A DNA stretch of 64,000 nucleotides. Source: Paramoeba atlantica. Lineage: Eukaryota; Discosea. The notes beneath the pieces were generated by a model. That model did not search any database. It had not been told where the DNA came from and saw nothing but the letters and a program-made list of their open reading frames with translations. This document shows positions 1-9,519 of this stretch, piece after piece. Positions within the stretch are counted from its first letter, which is position 1. Each line of letters begins with the position of its first letter. The translations under genes were made by a program, and so were the position numbers. The stretch lies in the NCBI GenBank assembly GCA_977017575.1, contig CDRNVI010000010.1:155389-219388 (forward strand), read 5' to 3'.

Positions 1-550
1 TGCAGAGTACCGAAATGCGCATCATTTTAAGATATCCGACGGCAAATTTCATAATGTCGGACAGCATCTCGACGACTGCCCTTCTTGTCTCACCGGAAAT
101 GCTGAGCGTGTCAGCGGCTTGTAAAAGTACTTTGGCGAGTGAGCCTGCGGATTCCAAGGCGTGCGAAGTTGATTCTGGTCCTGGAGTCTTGTGCCACCAG
201 AGAAAAGTGGTCCGAAAATACGGGACCAGACCATCTAACTCATCGGCTCCATAAATTTCACATAAAAGATTCAGATAAGATGCAAGTAAATGATGAGATA
301 GGCCTTGGAGGTCTTCTACGTGACTTGGCCAATGTGAAAGCGGTTTCAACTTTGGTGTCTCCTCGGTTTCGGATGTAGTCGCTGGACTACCGGTTTTTGG
401 GCTCTCTAAATCTTTTTTAGCAAGGTTTTCTAACTCAGCAACGAGTTGTGGAAGGTTATTTAGTTTTTTGCTTTGCACTTCCGGTGTAGAACTCGAGTAA
501 AAACGCAATCCAATTCCTTGAAAATTATGTTTCGAAGACTTCAAACGCAT
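1..550 (-). CDS. Partial protein of unknown function, runs off left edge
   Basis: From an ATG at 550 the minus-strand frame stays open to the window edge (183 codons), long for chance. The N-terminus is basic and free of acidic residues for about 20 residues (MRLKSSKHNF...), compatible with a mitochondrial presequence. A charged linker follows (about residues 30-70), then a leucine- and alanine-rich helical segment. A pyrimidine-rich stretch lies just upstream of the ATG, as for other host genes here. No family was recognised. Strand and position suggest a host gene in the same directional cluster. The C-terminus lies outside the window. Confidence 0.55.
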   Translation of the reverse strand, partial: MRLKSSKHNFQGIGLRFYSSSTPEVQSKKLNNLPQLVAELENLAKKDLESPKTGSPATTSETEETPKLKPLSHWPSHVEDLQGLSHHLLASYLNLLCEIYGADELDGLVPYFRTTFLWWHKTPGPESTSHALESAGSLAKVLLQAADTLSISGETRRAVVEMLSDIMKFAVGYLKMMRISVLC

Positions 551-1203
551 CTTGTTTGATTGGAAAGAAAATGGAAAGGCATTTAAAGAAGAGAAGACAT
601 TCTTCGAATATAAATTTAGAAAGTGAAGAAAAGTTTCCTTATGAGGACGCGAGCCGACGGCACAACTGTGCACAAACGTGGTGTTCGGGATACACGAAAT
701 ATTAGGAGTTCGGATTCGTATTTGTCGTTCTAGGTGCTCACAAGAGGGTGAACAAGTGCATAGAGACATAACGTTAATCGATTTCGTTTTCCACGATAAA
801 GGCATCGTAGGGACAGAACACGGCATGCGGGTACTGATGCAAAGAAATGTTTGCGGTCAAGCCTGGTAGATTTCGTTGTTATGCAATCAGAAGTCACTAA
901 ATCATGATTTCATAGTAAGTGAGATCGTGAAACAGTTGTAAAGCATTTCTTGATACTATGCGGGCCGTATTCTAGTGAAAAACCAAAAGAATAGTACAAA
1001 ATATTAATCAGTCAAAAAGAGGACAGATAGAAGTTTTTATATCAATATCACTTTAGTAATCTTTACATAAGAGGCCTATGCTATGGTTGACCCGAGAATA
1101 ATTTCTTCAACTTGCAAACTGTGTGCACTTTACTGCAATCCTCTTAGCGCTTAGAATCTTTTTACCTTCCGAAAAATGAAAACGAACGGTGCGTGCATGC
1201 CGA
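551..1203. other. Intergenic, no gene seen
   Basis: AT-rich spacer between the partial gene and uS14. The only open frame (678-869, plus strand) is short and has no recognisable motif. I see no repeat or RNA gene. Confidence 0.4.
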
Positions 1204-1377
1204 TTATGAGTATTTTGTCCATCCAAGACTAGTGGCGTGTTGTCGAAAACATTTCCGGCAGCAATACAAACCATATTTGCGAATGAGACCTTTCTCAACA
1301 CTGCACATGCGACACTGGCGACTACCTTTGCCTACGTGTAGAGCCTGACGAGTTTTCCAAATATCGGCGTGAACCAT
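1204..1377 (-). CDS. RPS29: 40S ribosomal protein uS14 (S29)
   Basis: Complete 57-residue protein from ATG 1377 to TAA 1204. It contains the uS14 zinc ribbon: Cys22 and Cys25 (CRMC) paired with Cys40 and Cys43 (CRKC), around the family core [17 protein letters not shown]. The start [10 protein letters not shown] resembles the eukaryotic S29 N-terminus, and about 56 residues is the normal eukaryotic length. It binds 18S rRNA in the head of the small subunit. The gene is intron-free and precedes the partial gene on the same strand. Start choice is secure because the protein is full length from this ATG. Confidence 0.93.
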   Translation of the reverse strand: MVHADIWKTRQALHVGKGSRQCRMCSVEKGLIRKYGLYCCRKCFRQHATSLGWTKYS

Positions 1378-1686
1378 TTTCCGTAAAATTACGTGCTATC
1401 AAAAAATCAATATAAAGAAAAAAAAATGTGTTGAATCTTTTGAATATTTTTCTGATTACCTTACAATAGCAGCACTTGGTTCTTGAATTACATGAATGAG
1501 CTACATGAATGAGTTACATGGAAGGGACACCTGCGAAAAACTACAATTTTCAAAACTATCTCTCCAATATAATGCAACTCCTTACAGATTTGTCTTGAGT
1601 CGACATTTCCGCAAAAAGCAAAAGCTTCTCGAGATAGATAAAGAAAAGGAAAAAAAGAACAATACAGCTTTACCTATTGGAACGCT
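1378..1686. other. Intergenic spacer with uS14 leader
   Basis: Holds the pyrimidine tract and AG described for uS14. Otherwise AT-rich; the plus-strand frame at 1496-1690 has no motif and looks spurious. Confidence 0.4.
1396..1427 (-). promoter_or_regulatory. Candidate trans-splice acceptor of uS14
   Basis: On the minus strand a run of T and C broken by few purines ends in AG about 20 nt upstream of the uS14 ATG. This is the layout of a spliced-leader acceptor in kinetoplastids. It is inferred from position and composition only; no spliced leader is visible in the window. Confidence 0.4.
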
Positions 1687-1998
1687 TTAACTGACATTTA
1701 CTAGAGAGGACTCACTCGTTTCTCGTAAATCACTGTCCTCCATACGTACCATGGCGGTGCTTGGAATCATACACATGGACAAAAAGCGTTCTCGAATAAA
1801 CATACTATTATTTTGTGTCATTTCCGCATTTTCGTTGGAGTTTCCTACATCGTCCTCTGCTGGGATCGGCGGAAGAGACTCCCACGCCTCACTTAGAATC
1901 ACGTGACCATCACAGTCATAACTCGCAATGACGCCTCGAAAGACCCTACCGTCCGTAATGGTTATGTGCACTCGGCGTCCTAGAAAAGTCTTTGACAT
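1687..1998 (-). CDS. NAA38: LSm-domain protein, NatC auxiliary subunit-like (Naa38/Mak31)
   Basis: 103 residues from ATG 1998; an upstream TTG would add four residues and is unlikely. An Sm fold is visible: Sm1 near residues 5-35 (LGRRVHITITDGRVFRG, then DCDGHVILSEAWE) and Sm2 near the C-terminus (MCMIPSTAMVRMED). The pattern DGR-x-F-x-G with an asparagine-poor Sm1 and the M-(I/V)-P motif fits Naa38/LSMD1 better than spliceosomal Sm proteins. The family helps NatC acetylate the N-termini of nascent chains. A canonical LSm subunit is the main alternative. Confidence 0.7.
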   Translation of the reverse strand: MSKTFLGRRVHITITDGRVFRGVIASYDCDGHVILSEAWESLPPIPAEDDVGNSNENAEMTQNNSMFIRERFLSMCMIPSTAMVRMEDSDLRETSESSLVNVS

Positions 1999-2047
1999 TC
2001 TTGTGCGCAAGTTAGGAGGTAAACCTCATGATAATATGTATAAAATT

Positions 2048-2063
2048 CTGGAAAAAGCAAATC
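2048..2063 (-). promoter_or_regulatory. Candidate trans-splice acceptor of the LSm gene
   Basis: Minus-strand reading gives a T-rich tract ending in CCAG about 50 nt upstream of ATG 1998. Inferred from composition and position only. Confidence 0.35.
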
Positions 2064-2206
2064 GTATATTTTCTACAAATTAATTTTACAAACAAAAGAG
2101 ATAAATATACAAGTAAATTGGTTTGAACCGTAGTATCCTGAATTTGACAAAGTAATACCAAACAATACTTCGAAAAAACATCGAACAATTCTTTTTCAAA
2201 TTCACC

Positions 2207-4294
2207 TCATCTTGCCGTTTCCTCCTGAACTGGTTTGTCCTGAACAAAACCGGTCATTTCCACGGGCGCGTACTTACCACCACTGTGTTTCAAATCGTAG
2301 TAGTAACACACATAAATGGTATCAATACACACGGCATAGACCTGGAAAAACACACAGGACATAAAATAACACACAACGGCAATAAACACAAGAGGGAGTA
2401 CCGTACTTTGCTCGCTTACAAACGATTCCTCACAGAATATTCCCCGCTGCAGGAGCAAATGGCTGCACAGGACACAGGAAAAAACAACCAGCATTTTGCC
2501 TAACCCAATCACGACCCCTTCCACGGCACTGAGCACCACAGCAGTCGCAATATTATCCAAAATAATATGAAAAGCCTCTCGGGCAGCGGAACAGAAACAC
2601 TGGGAGGTAATACACATCACAATGTAACCGTTACGTGAGATCACTTTGAGAAACTTTTCAAAACAAGCGAGTAAGCATTCCGCGATGCAGGAGAAAAACC
2701 GGTTCACGTTGGGCCGGCCCGCGACCTTCTCGGCTTGTGTGGCAATCAGTCGCATCGCAATGCGTAGCATTTGAACCAAAGCAATGAGTAACGTCCCAAG
2801 CGCGAGCGTCCCGGCATGATACCCGAGTGTCCAGCACGTTGCTCGGGCAATGGATCCATAGGGGAGATATTTATGCGTCGACGCCTGGGCTTCTCTTTTC
2901 TCTGGAGATGAAGCCATCACCGAGGGACAGCTAAAATACCAAAATACGGTACAAAAGGCCAGAATGGTAAACCCCACAGCCGTGACAAACCCCAGTGACC
3001 ACAAAGCCCCGAAAAGCGTGTAGACATACAAATAGGGTCGGTAGAGGTCGTCACAGACAAATCCCCCAATGTTATAGCTCTCCTCCATAGTTTGATTGCC
3101 CCACGAGAAGGTTGAATTTCGTATGGAAAACGGAATTTGCACCGTATGGGAACAATCCGAGGTGTAGAGAAACAACCCGACGCCTGCGGACCACACCACA
3201 ATGAGCAACTGGACCGCGGAGGTCACCAGCGACACCCCCACCATCGAGGGGGCCGCGGAGAGCACGCGCCCGCCCATACGAATCATATCACACGCGGTGT
3301 CCACATGTCGCGCAAACCAAAACATGAGCAGAACGTAAACCAACGTGGTGGCCGCGAGACCGTACGAACTGAGGCGCCAGAATTGAGCCGACTGCGTGGA
3401 GAAAAGCGAAATCGAGGCCTGCGGGGTGCGCGCTGGATTCGCCATGGCCTCTGCCTGGGTGTGGAGGTACCACGTGAGCAGGAGAAACAGCAGCAGCACG
3501 AGCACGATACTCAGCCACACGAGGGGCTTCACCGCGAGACGCATCAGTTGGATGTAGAGCACACTGAGGAGCACACAGAGCGCCGCGGAGAGGAGCAGAA
3601 CTCTCCAGCAGTCACAGAGCTCGGAGAGGCCTTGGGTTAAGACTCCGGAGATTTGCATCGCGTAGGGAATTTGGGAGAGATAGGGGGAGAGGGTCGCGGT
3701 GGGGAGCCTTTGGGGCACACAGCGATGGGCAAAGGTTTGGGTGTCGTAGGTGATGGGGTAATACGCAGGAATGTACCACGGAAGAGCGGAATGGTTTGAG
3801 TGGGGGTCGCGCGAGTGACGGGGGACATCTCCGTAGGTGTAGACTTTTTGAGATTCCGGTAAAAAGAGGGCTGAAAATGGGCTTTGAGCGTTGTGAAAAG
3901 GCTCAGGGCATTGACGCACACACAGCGCACGCTGTACCCCTTGGTAGGCCATGGCCAGCACGGTGTTTGTGTCGTTGGAGGAGGCCAACGCCTTTTCCGG
4001 GGCAAGCGGTACCCATAAATGCGTATTCTCCTCCCATCGTTGACTTTGGTACACACTTTGGTCCGGGATGTGGTTGGAAAACTCCGGGGGTCCGGTTCCC
4101 TTGCCACAGACATAGCCGAGGTAGTCCGTGCCATAGAGTAGACGGTTGGGATCCCCGGATTTAAGGCTCAGTCCTCCGAGTACAAGGAAACCGACCCAAA
4201 ACACAACGAACAGGACAAGAAAGAAAACATCCGTACAGCTTCGATGGGTGACGTAGGTGGAGGGGAGTTTGTTGTCACCCCCGCAGCAGAGCAT
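2207..4294 (-). CDS. Choline transporter-like protein (CTL/SLC44 family)
   Basis: 695 residues from ATG 4294. The start has the family signature: a Cys-rich N-terminus, then RSCTDVFFLVLFVVFWVGF as the first membrane span (about residues 18-42). A long lumenal/extracellular loop with NxS/T sites follows to about residue 215. About nine further hydrophobic segments then alternate with short loops. The C-terminal motif DTIYVCYYYDLK matches the conserved CTL end (DTxFxCFxxD). CTL proteins move choline or phosphatidylethanolamine precursors across plasma or organelle membranes; which applies here cannot be told. No intron. It lies about 200 nt from the LSm gene and about 290 nt from SF3A1, both on the same strand. 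Confidence 0.88.
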   Translation of the reverse strand: MLCCGGDNKLPSTYVTHRSCTDVFFLVLFVVFWVGFLVLGGLSLKSGDPNRLLYGTDYLGYVCGKGTGPPEFSNHIPDQSVYQSQRWEENTHLWVPLAPEKALASSNDTNTVLAMAYQGVQRALCVRQCPEPFHNAQSPFSALFLPESQKVYTYGDVPRHSRDPHSNHSALPWYIPAYYPITYDTQTFAHRCVPQRLPTATLSPYLSQIPYAMQISGVLTQGLSELCDCWRVLLLSAALCVLLSVLYIQLMRLAVKPLVWLSIVLVLLLFLLLTWYLHTQAEAMANPARTPQASISLFSTQSAQFWRLSSYGLAATTLVYVLLMFWFARHVDTACDMIRMGGRVLSAAPSMVGVSLVTSAVQLLIVVWSAGVGLFLYTSDCSHTVQIPFSIRNSTFSWGNQTMEESYNIGGFVCDDLYRPYLYVYTLFGALWSLGFVTAVGFTILAFCTVFWYFSCPSVMASSPEKREAQASTHKYLPYGSIARATCWTLGYHAGTLALGTLLIALVQMLRIAMRLIATQAEKVAGRPNVNRFFSCIAECLLACFEKFLKVISRNGYIVMCITSQCFCSAAREAFHIILDNIATAVVLSAVEGVVIGLGKMLVVFSCVLCSHLLLQRGIFCEESFVSEQSTVLPLVFIAVVCYFMSCVFFQVYAVCIDTIYVCYYYDLKHSGGKYAPVEMTGFVQDKPVQEETAR

Positions 4295-4583
4295 GGCGTC
4301 CGGAGCACGTGTGGGGGATTCTTCTTATGCAGGAAGAAGATTTACAGCGTTTGGTTTATAAAGGCGATATGGTTTTGCCAGGCCCGTGCTTCATGGTTGG
4401 TTTTGCATGGGGAGGAATAGAGAATAGTTCTAGATACGATCTAGACTCGATAAGATAGAGAAAAAACGATGAATCACAAAATGGACGGTTTTTAACGAAA
4501 CATAACTCAAAGACTTATGATTTTAACACAACCTGATGTACAAAAACCTATCAAGCACTAAAGTAGATGGAGTCTACTTTTCT

Positions 4584-5405
4584 CTAAATTTCAACTGTGG
4601 CAGCGACAACAAAATTGCTCCAGTCCGCGTCTTGAAACGCAGCCTTGTCTTCCTCCGCCTGCTGTGTTTCCTGGTTTTCCTTTACCCTGGTTTTCTCCCT
4701 CTGCCACAGCGCACTGTCCCAGCAACGCGCCAGCAGCTCATCGGGGCGGCATGTGCTCTGCGTCTCCAACGCTTCCACAAGACCACCGGAGGGTCGCAAA
4801 ATACGCTGGTAGGATTCAAACAAATGCCGAAAGAGATGAAACCTTGGGTGTCCATCTTTTAGAAAATCAAAATAGGGGTTTCGCTTTTCATGCGTCATCA
4901 GGGCGTGCATGAACTCCTCTCCGTAGATGACCAGATACTGGGCGGTGTGTTTCATCAGCTCCAATGTAGTAAGGCAGATTTCATTCCCAGTGGGACTGAA
5001 ATCCGCATCTAGACTGTGGATAAGGGGGAGGGGGTCGGTAGCAGGAACAGGCCGCTCCTCGTTTAGCATCGCGCAGAGAAGAGAATGGGTTTGTGTTTCG
5101 GGTGATACGAAAGATGAAGTTGTGGTCGTCCCCGATGGCTGAGTAGCTTGAGGTGTCGTATCCACAGCGGGGGTTTGGTCCCGTAACTCTTGTTTGTATT
5201 CCTCCACTTTTTGACGGTAGTACGCGTGGTAGGGGTTTTCGGGCTTCAAAAAGCTAAACGTTACGTTGGTCATGATGGTTCGATTCGCAAGAAGCCCGTA
5301 CTCGAATTTTTCACCTTTCTCAGCAACCCTCTTGGCTGTTTTATCGACCGTCTCCCGAGTGCTCGGAGGAGGAAGAATCACGCGGGAGGAAGGGGCAGCG
5401 CTCAT
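4584..5405 (-). CDS. SF3A1: Splicing factor 3A subunit 1 (SF3a120/Prp21)
   Basis: 273 residues from ATG 5405. Two SURP modules are visible. The first is near residues 15-72 (IxPPPSTRETVDKTAKRVAEK, then FLKPENPYHAYYRQKVEEYK). The second is near 140-200 (LELMKHTAQYLVIYGEEFM, then NPYFDFLKDGHPRFHLFRHL). Both keep the SURP spacing and the second keeps the FDFL core used in contacts with SF3a60. The protein is far shorter than the animal one and lacks a C-terminal ubiquitin-like domain, which I take as lineage reduction. SF3a is part of U2 snRNP and acts in prespliceosome assembly. In a trans-splicing organism it would serve spliced-leader addition. Confidence 0.88.
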   Translation of the reverse strand: MSAAPSSRVILPPPSTRETVDKTAKRVAEKGEKFEYGLLANRTIMTNVTFSFLKPENPYHAYYRQKVEEYKQELRDQTPAVDTTPQATQPSGTTTTSSFVSPETQTHSLLCAMLNEERPVPATDPLPLIHSLDADFSPTGNEICLTTLELMKHTAQYLVIYGEEFMHALMTHEKRNPYFDFLKDGHPRFHLFRHLFESYQRILRPSGGLVEALETQSTCRPDELLARCWDSALWQREKTRVKENQETQQAEEDKAAFQDADWSNFVVAATVEI

Positions 5406-5652
5406 TGTTTAAAAAAAGTAGACTGGGTTAAAAAAATCTACCAAATGATGTTTGAGTTTTGTGGGGCATTGAATGTGTCTATCAAATCTGAATATTTCAA
5501 AGGTACTGACCCATCCTTTAATTACATTTAAATTGGTATGCAAGCCCATAAAAACAAACATCTGTGAACCATAAAGCACAAACCTACATGAAGAACACAG
5601 CAATTTACTGCATTACGTCTGTTTTGCCCCTTTTCACACCCCCTTATTGCCC

Positions 5653-6171
5653 CTATTTCGCCCGACAAACCTCCGGGATCGTAAACTTCCCGGCCTGGTT
5701 ATTCATCAGCAGCGCAATAATCAGCCCATACAACCCCAAAGCCTCTCCAAAAATCAACATTAAAATCATAGCCACAAAAATCCGGTCCTGCCGCGCGTAC
5801 GCCCGCACCGAGGTATCCCCCACTATCCCAATCGCAAACCCCGCGGCCAGGGAGGACAACCCGGCCGCGAGTCCGGCCCCAAAATGCATATACCCCGCAA
5901 AGGCGGAGTAGGTCCCGTCGACGCGAATACTGCTGTTGATAATCACCGCAACAATGAGCCCATAAATCCCCAGAATCCCTGCCATCACGACGGGGACGAT
6001 CCCACGCATAATACGCTCGTGGTGGAGCACCCCGAGGTGGGCGACCCCGACCCCGGACTTGGCAGTGCCGTAGGCGGAGCCGAGATTGGCAAAGACAAGC
6101 GCAGCGGTCGCCCCCATGGCCCCGAAGAAGGCCGCAGAGGGGGGGAAGAGTTTGTCACAGATCTCAGACAT
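5653..6171 (-). CDS. V-type H+-ATPase proteolipid subunit c
   Basis: 172 residues from ATG 6171, with four hydrophobic helices at about 12-34, 58-80, 96-118 and 132-156. The proton-carrying glutamate is Glu143 in helix 4 ([16 protein letters not shown]). Family motifs are [20 protein letters not shown] near the N-terminus and the basic loop [12 protein letters not shown] between helices 3 and 4. About 160 residues is usual. The protein forms the rotating c-ring of Vo in acidic organelles. Last gene of the left-hand cluster; transposon debris begins upstream of it. Confidence 0.96.
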   Translation of the reverse strand: MSEICDKLFPPSAAFFGAMGATAALVFANLGSAYGTAKSGVGVAHLGVLHHERIMRGIVPVVMAGILGIYGLIVAVIINSSIRVDGTYSAFAGYMHFGAGLAAGLSSLAAGFAIGIVGDTSVRAYARQDRIFVAMILMLIFGEALGLYGLIIALLMNNQAGKFTIPEVCRAK

Positions 6172-6420
6172 GGAGGAGAAGGAGGGAGGAGATAAAGAAA
6201 GAATTCTAAAGGAATATCAAGAGGGTGAGTTACAAGGTGTGTTTTGCAATACATACCGTGTTGGACAAACACGTCTTGTTTTACGTCCTACTTACGTGTG
6301 GACAAGAGTTTTTGGACAAGAGTTAAAAAAAAATATCATTCAGGATTGCTCTTCCCCTCCTTACGCAGGCTGCATCTTGCACCTTTTGTTAGTAAGAGCA
6401 CAACTTTCCTGACGTACAGA

Positions 6421-6882
6421 CTAACTCATAGCCCTAGCTACTCGTTTTACAGCACTAAGGGAGCAGGGGAACCCAAGTTTGACCATTATAGAATGTACCC
6501 AAGAGAAAGATGGACACCCGCCCGGTTTCTCATTTTCATCATCGAATAGCTTTTTCGTCGCTCTGCGAAATCTTTCCGTCCCTATTTTACAGGGCCTTCC
6601 TTGCTTTTTCTTGCAAGCCTGACCCCCTTCCATTCTGCTCCGTTTTATGATAGAACGAATGGTAGTGCGGTCTCGCACAAAAAAAGAAGCTAGTTTATGA
6701 ATGGACACCCCCCTCTGGTGTTGTTTGAGAATTTCAGATCTTTCAATGGGGGTAGTACGGTCAATTCTGTGCGAAATGGGGGGATTTTTATTCTTTTGGT
6801 ACTCATAAAGGTTGGGGGAAGGGGAAGAGGCGGACATAAGGGTCGTAAAAAGTCGCATTCGCATTGGATGCTTTTTTTTCAT
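6421..6882 (-). mobile_element. Tc1/mariner DNA-binding fragment (DD32E family)
   Basis: 153 codons from ATG 6882, encoding the helix-turn-helix half of a transposase. It reads ...NPPISHRI...RSEILKQHQRGVSIHKLA, then RDRTTIRSIIKR, with a basic linker and the second helical domain. It is clearly related to the N-terminus of the element at 60692-62415 (shared NPPISH, KQH-x-x-G-x-SIHKL, DENE). The catalytic domain is absent, so it is a truncated relic lying just upstream of the V-ATPase gene. Confidence 0.75.
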
Positions 6883-7370
6883 CGCTAAGGTCGCGATGCT
6901 GAAGAGTGAATGCGGAGTCACGATACGTTCAGTCCGACGAACTGTCACTTGCACGGTATTGGTTTCATGTCGGACGTTGTCTGGCGATCCTCATCTTACC
7001 ATTTGTACTAATCGAGAGCCCGGAAAGGTAAATCATTGCCGAATAAAGAAATGCAAGTGGGCACCTTATTAACCCCCCGTCACGATAAGTGACCATAGGC
7101 CAATTTTTGGTATATGAGGCCGTTTTATCTAATTTTTGTAGCATTTTGCAGATCTCATTGCCCAATTTCTTGGAGGCACACACTTGGTGCAAATGCTGAA
7201 CAATTGCATCTGGTGGGTGTCACTTACCATTTTTTTCACCTTTTTACCACTTTGCTTGATTTGTTATAGTGTGTAAACACAGTTCGTGTGGACAATATGG
7301 CCTATTAGGCGAACATCCCAGCGTCAACGTCGTAGAAATCGGATTCAGAAAACTCAACGAGCGGAAACCA
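6883..7370. other. Spacer, no gene seen
   Basis: Between the Tc1 relic and an unidentified plus-strand ORF. No repeat shared with the rest of the window was noticed. Confidence 0.35.
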
Positions 7371-7865
7371 ATGCACCCTAGCGGCGACGGAAGCGGAAAA
7401 AGCGGCCATCCGGAATCAGTAAACTCCGATACTCACGCAAACTCGCCGTCGACAAAAGGGAATCATGGCTGTGGAACCGAGACATTTCCGGATCCAAAGG
7501 ATCTACGATTGAAGGGATACAAATGGGTTGAAAATTGGTATGTTCATGACCCCTACGCTTTCGATGTTTTTTCGGACGAACCAATCTCCCTGACGGCTGA
7601 GCAAGTCTACTTTTTCGAGTGTGATAGTCCAGAAATTCACATCAAAGAGTTGGAGACGGAGTTATCTCCGAATCCCCGACGCGTAGAATTCTCGACTCCA
7701 TTCGACGAAAGTCGGAACGCGACCGAAGTGACTGGAAACGCAAGTAACATATTCTCGATGTCAAACGGAAATTCACAAGTCCTCTCCCATTTCCCTTCGA
7801 AACACCCGCGGAACTCTTATTGGATAAGGTGTCGGAAGTTAAATTCCATGGATCAACGCAGTTGA
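7371..7865 (+). CDS. Unidentified ORF, possibly frameshifted
   Basis: 165 codons from ATG 7371; the frame is open upstream to a GTG at 7269. Product is acidic with an aromatic-rich core (KGYKWVENWYVHDPYAFDVF) and a Ser/Asn-rich tail. Another plus-strand frame continues with plausible coding text to about 8020 (RELRDAPEFGLRPNLYFSDR), so one frameshift may separate two halves of a gene. No family recognised. It lies on the strand opposite the host genes and directly upstream of a Merlin fragment, so a mobile-element origin is likely but unproven. Confidence 0.3.
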   Translation: MHPSGDGSGKSGHPESVNSDTHANSPSTKGNHGCGTETFPDPKDLRLKGYKWVENWYVHDPYAFDVFSDEPISLTAEQVYFFECDSPEIHIKELETELSPNPRRVEFSTPFDESRNATEVTGNASNIFSMSNGNSQVLSHFPSKHPRNSYWIRCRKLNSMDQRS

Positions 7866-8052
7866 AGACGGAGGTTTTAGAACAAGAAATCTGATACGTG
7901 AGTTGCGGGATGCACCAGAATTTGGCTTACGCCCCAATTTGTATTTTTCGGATCGATCATTTGTCAAACAGCAAGAGCGTTTTTTGATACACTTTTCTGC
8001 AAGTGGATTTTATTTGCACCTATGACGCAAGGATGGGACCAAGAAGTGTACC

Positions 8053-8678
8053 TTGAAATGGGAGCTTGCAGCACTCCGCAAAGATCAAGTTGCTAAATAC
8101 GAGTTTGGACGGATTCAGGTGGACGAGACGTTTATCGGAAAGCGGAAATACAACCGGGGACGACCTCAGCGTAAACGAGGGTGGTGGTTTGCGACAGTGA
8201 CGGAGTCCAGAGAGACAGGTAAGACTGGGCGGACGCACTGGAAATTAGTGAAGCGCCGTGACAAACCCACGCTACACGGCTTCATTATACCCCACTTGGC
8301 AAGTGCGCGTTCTGTCCTGGTCAGCGATTGTTAGGGAGCCTACAATGGCGTCGACCAATTGTGCCCACATTACTCCGTCACAGTAAGGAATTTGTGAATG
8401 AAAGAGGGTACCATACGAATGGTGCCGAGAGCGTACACAATACAATCAAGTATTGGGCGCGCTTGCAACACTACAACTTCGGGGCGACTACTTTGGAGTT
8501 GCGCTGCAACGTTGCGTTGCAATGCGTGGAGTATGGCGACACGCATGATGGTCGGGAAGTCTCACGGCAGAATCGCTTTGCCAATCTCTTGGAATGTATT
8601 CGTGAGCACTTTACATTCCCTCCCGAAGAGTCTGATGAAGTCAGCTGCGACAGTTGCGCGTCTGAGTATGATGAGTAA
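8053..8678 (+). mobile_element. Merlin (IS1016-type) transposase fragment
   Basis: Carries the catalytic half of a Merlin transposase in two adjacent frames (8053-8334 and 8328-8678). First Asp is in RIQVDETFIGKRKYNRGR. The GWWFATVTE strand and THWKLVKRRD follow, then the second Asp in SVLVSD, where a TAG interrupts the frame at the expected CWxGY position. The third acidic residue is in HTNGAESVHNTIKYW. Strong similarity to copies at 14164-15350 and 46024-47340. The N-terminal zinc-binding region seen in those copies is missing here. Confidence 0.85.
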
Positions 8679-8786
8679 TACGTAAAATTCGGAACGTCTG
8701 TACATATTTCTTTTTTTCTCCAATACTCTGTACGTATGCGTTTATGCTATATAGTTTACAAAAAAGAAAAGAAAAAAAAGACCTAC

Positions 8787-9510
8787 ATGGCTTCAGTTTC
8801 CTTTGCCGCGCATAAAGACGGTTGGAATCCGATGGAAGCACCAGGCTTTAAGGCTGCAGTGCGAGACGTTAACAGGAAAGCAGGGGCCGGCTTATCAACA
8901 CGGAGACAGGAAAATTCATCAGCCCACCCCCTGCCCCGAGAGGACGTCCTTCCAACCCGTCTTTCCCTCCAAAGCTCAACTCTTCCGCTCACGCCACTTC
9001 CGACACCTTCGGACAGCCTGCTCACCCCGACCTGGAAATTGACCTAGACGTCGACCCACGGGACTGGGATGAACGCTCGATTCCGCATCAGGAAACCATC
9101 GTACACACAATTGCCGAACATAAATTCCGTCTTGCCTACAATGCTGCGGATACGAGAACGCGCACTCGATGGACGTCACAATCCGGGAAAGGGGCGAGTA
9201 GTTGAGCATTCGTAACGCCACCCCAAGACATTTCCCCTTCACTCCTTCAGAATTCCTGAAGCTGCCACCATCTCTGGTGCGATGGTGGCTCGGGGAGAAT
9301 ATTTACGTCGAAGCACCCCCTTGCCCTGCCCTGGAGGTGCTCCCTTCCGTTGAGCCTTGACGGCGATCACGCCCTAATGTGTAATCACGACCAGACAACG
9401 CTACCACAGCCAGACACAACGCCCTCGTTGAAAAACAGCTCGCACCATCTTTTATTTTAAGACCATCTTCTATTTTAAGACTATCTTTTATTTTAATTTA
9501 TTTTAAAATA
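8787..9510 (+). mobile_element. LINE 3' fragment with T/A-rich tail
   Basis: Translation shows a degenerate copy of the C-terminal part of the LINE at 47485-51720: VSFAAHKDGWNPMEAPGF, then DTRTRTRWTSQSGKGASS followed by a stop and AFVTP, each matching that element. It ends near a degraded Cys/His cluster and RHNALVEKQLAP, then passes directly into repeats of TTTTATTTTAAGA (9445-9510), which may be the 3' tail. The catalytic end of the nuclease is missing. Confidence 0.65.
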
Positions 9511-9519
9511 TTATGGCGG

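Noticed and set aside
3137-3640. Plus-strand ORF of 167 codons
   Set aside because: Lies antisense within the choline-transporter-like gene; its Arg/Glu/His-rich text is the shadow of the real frame.
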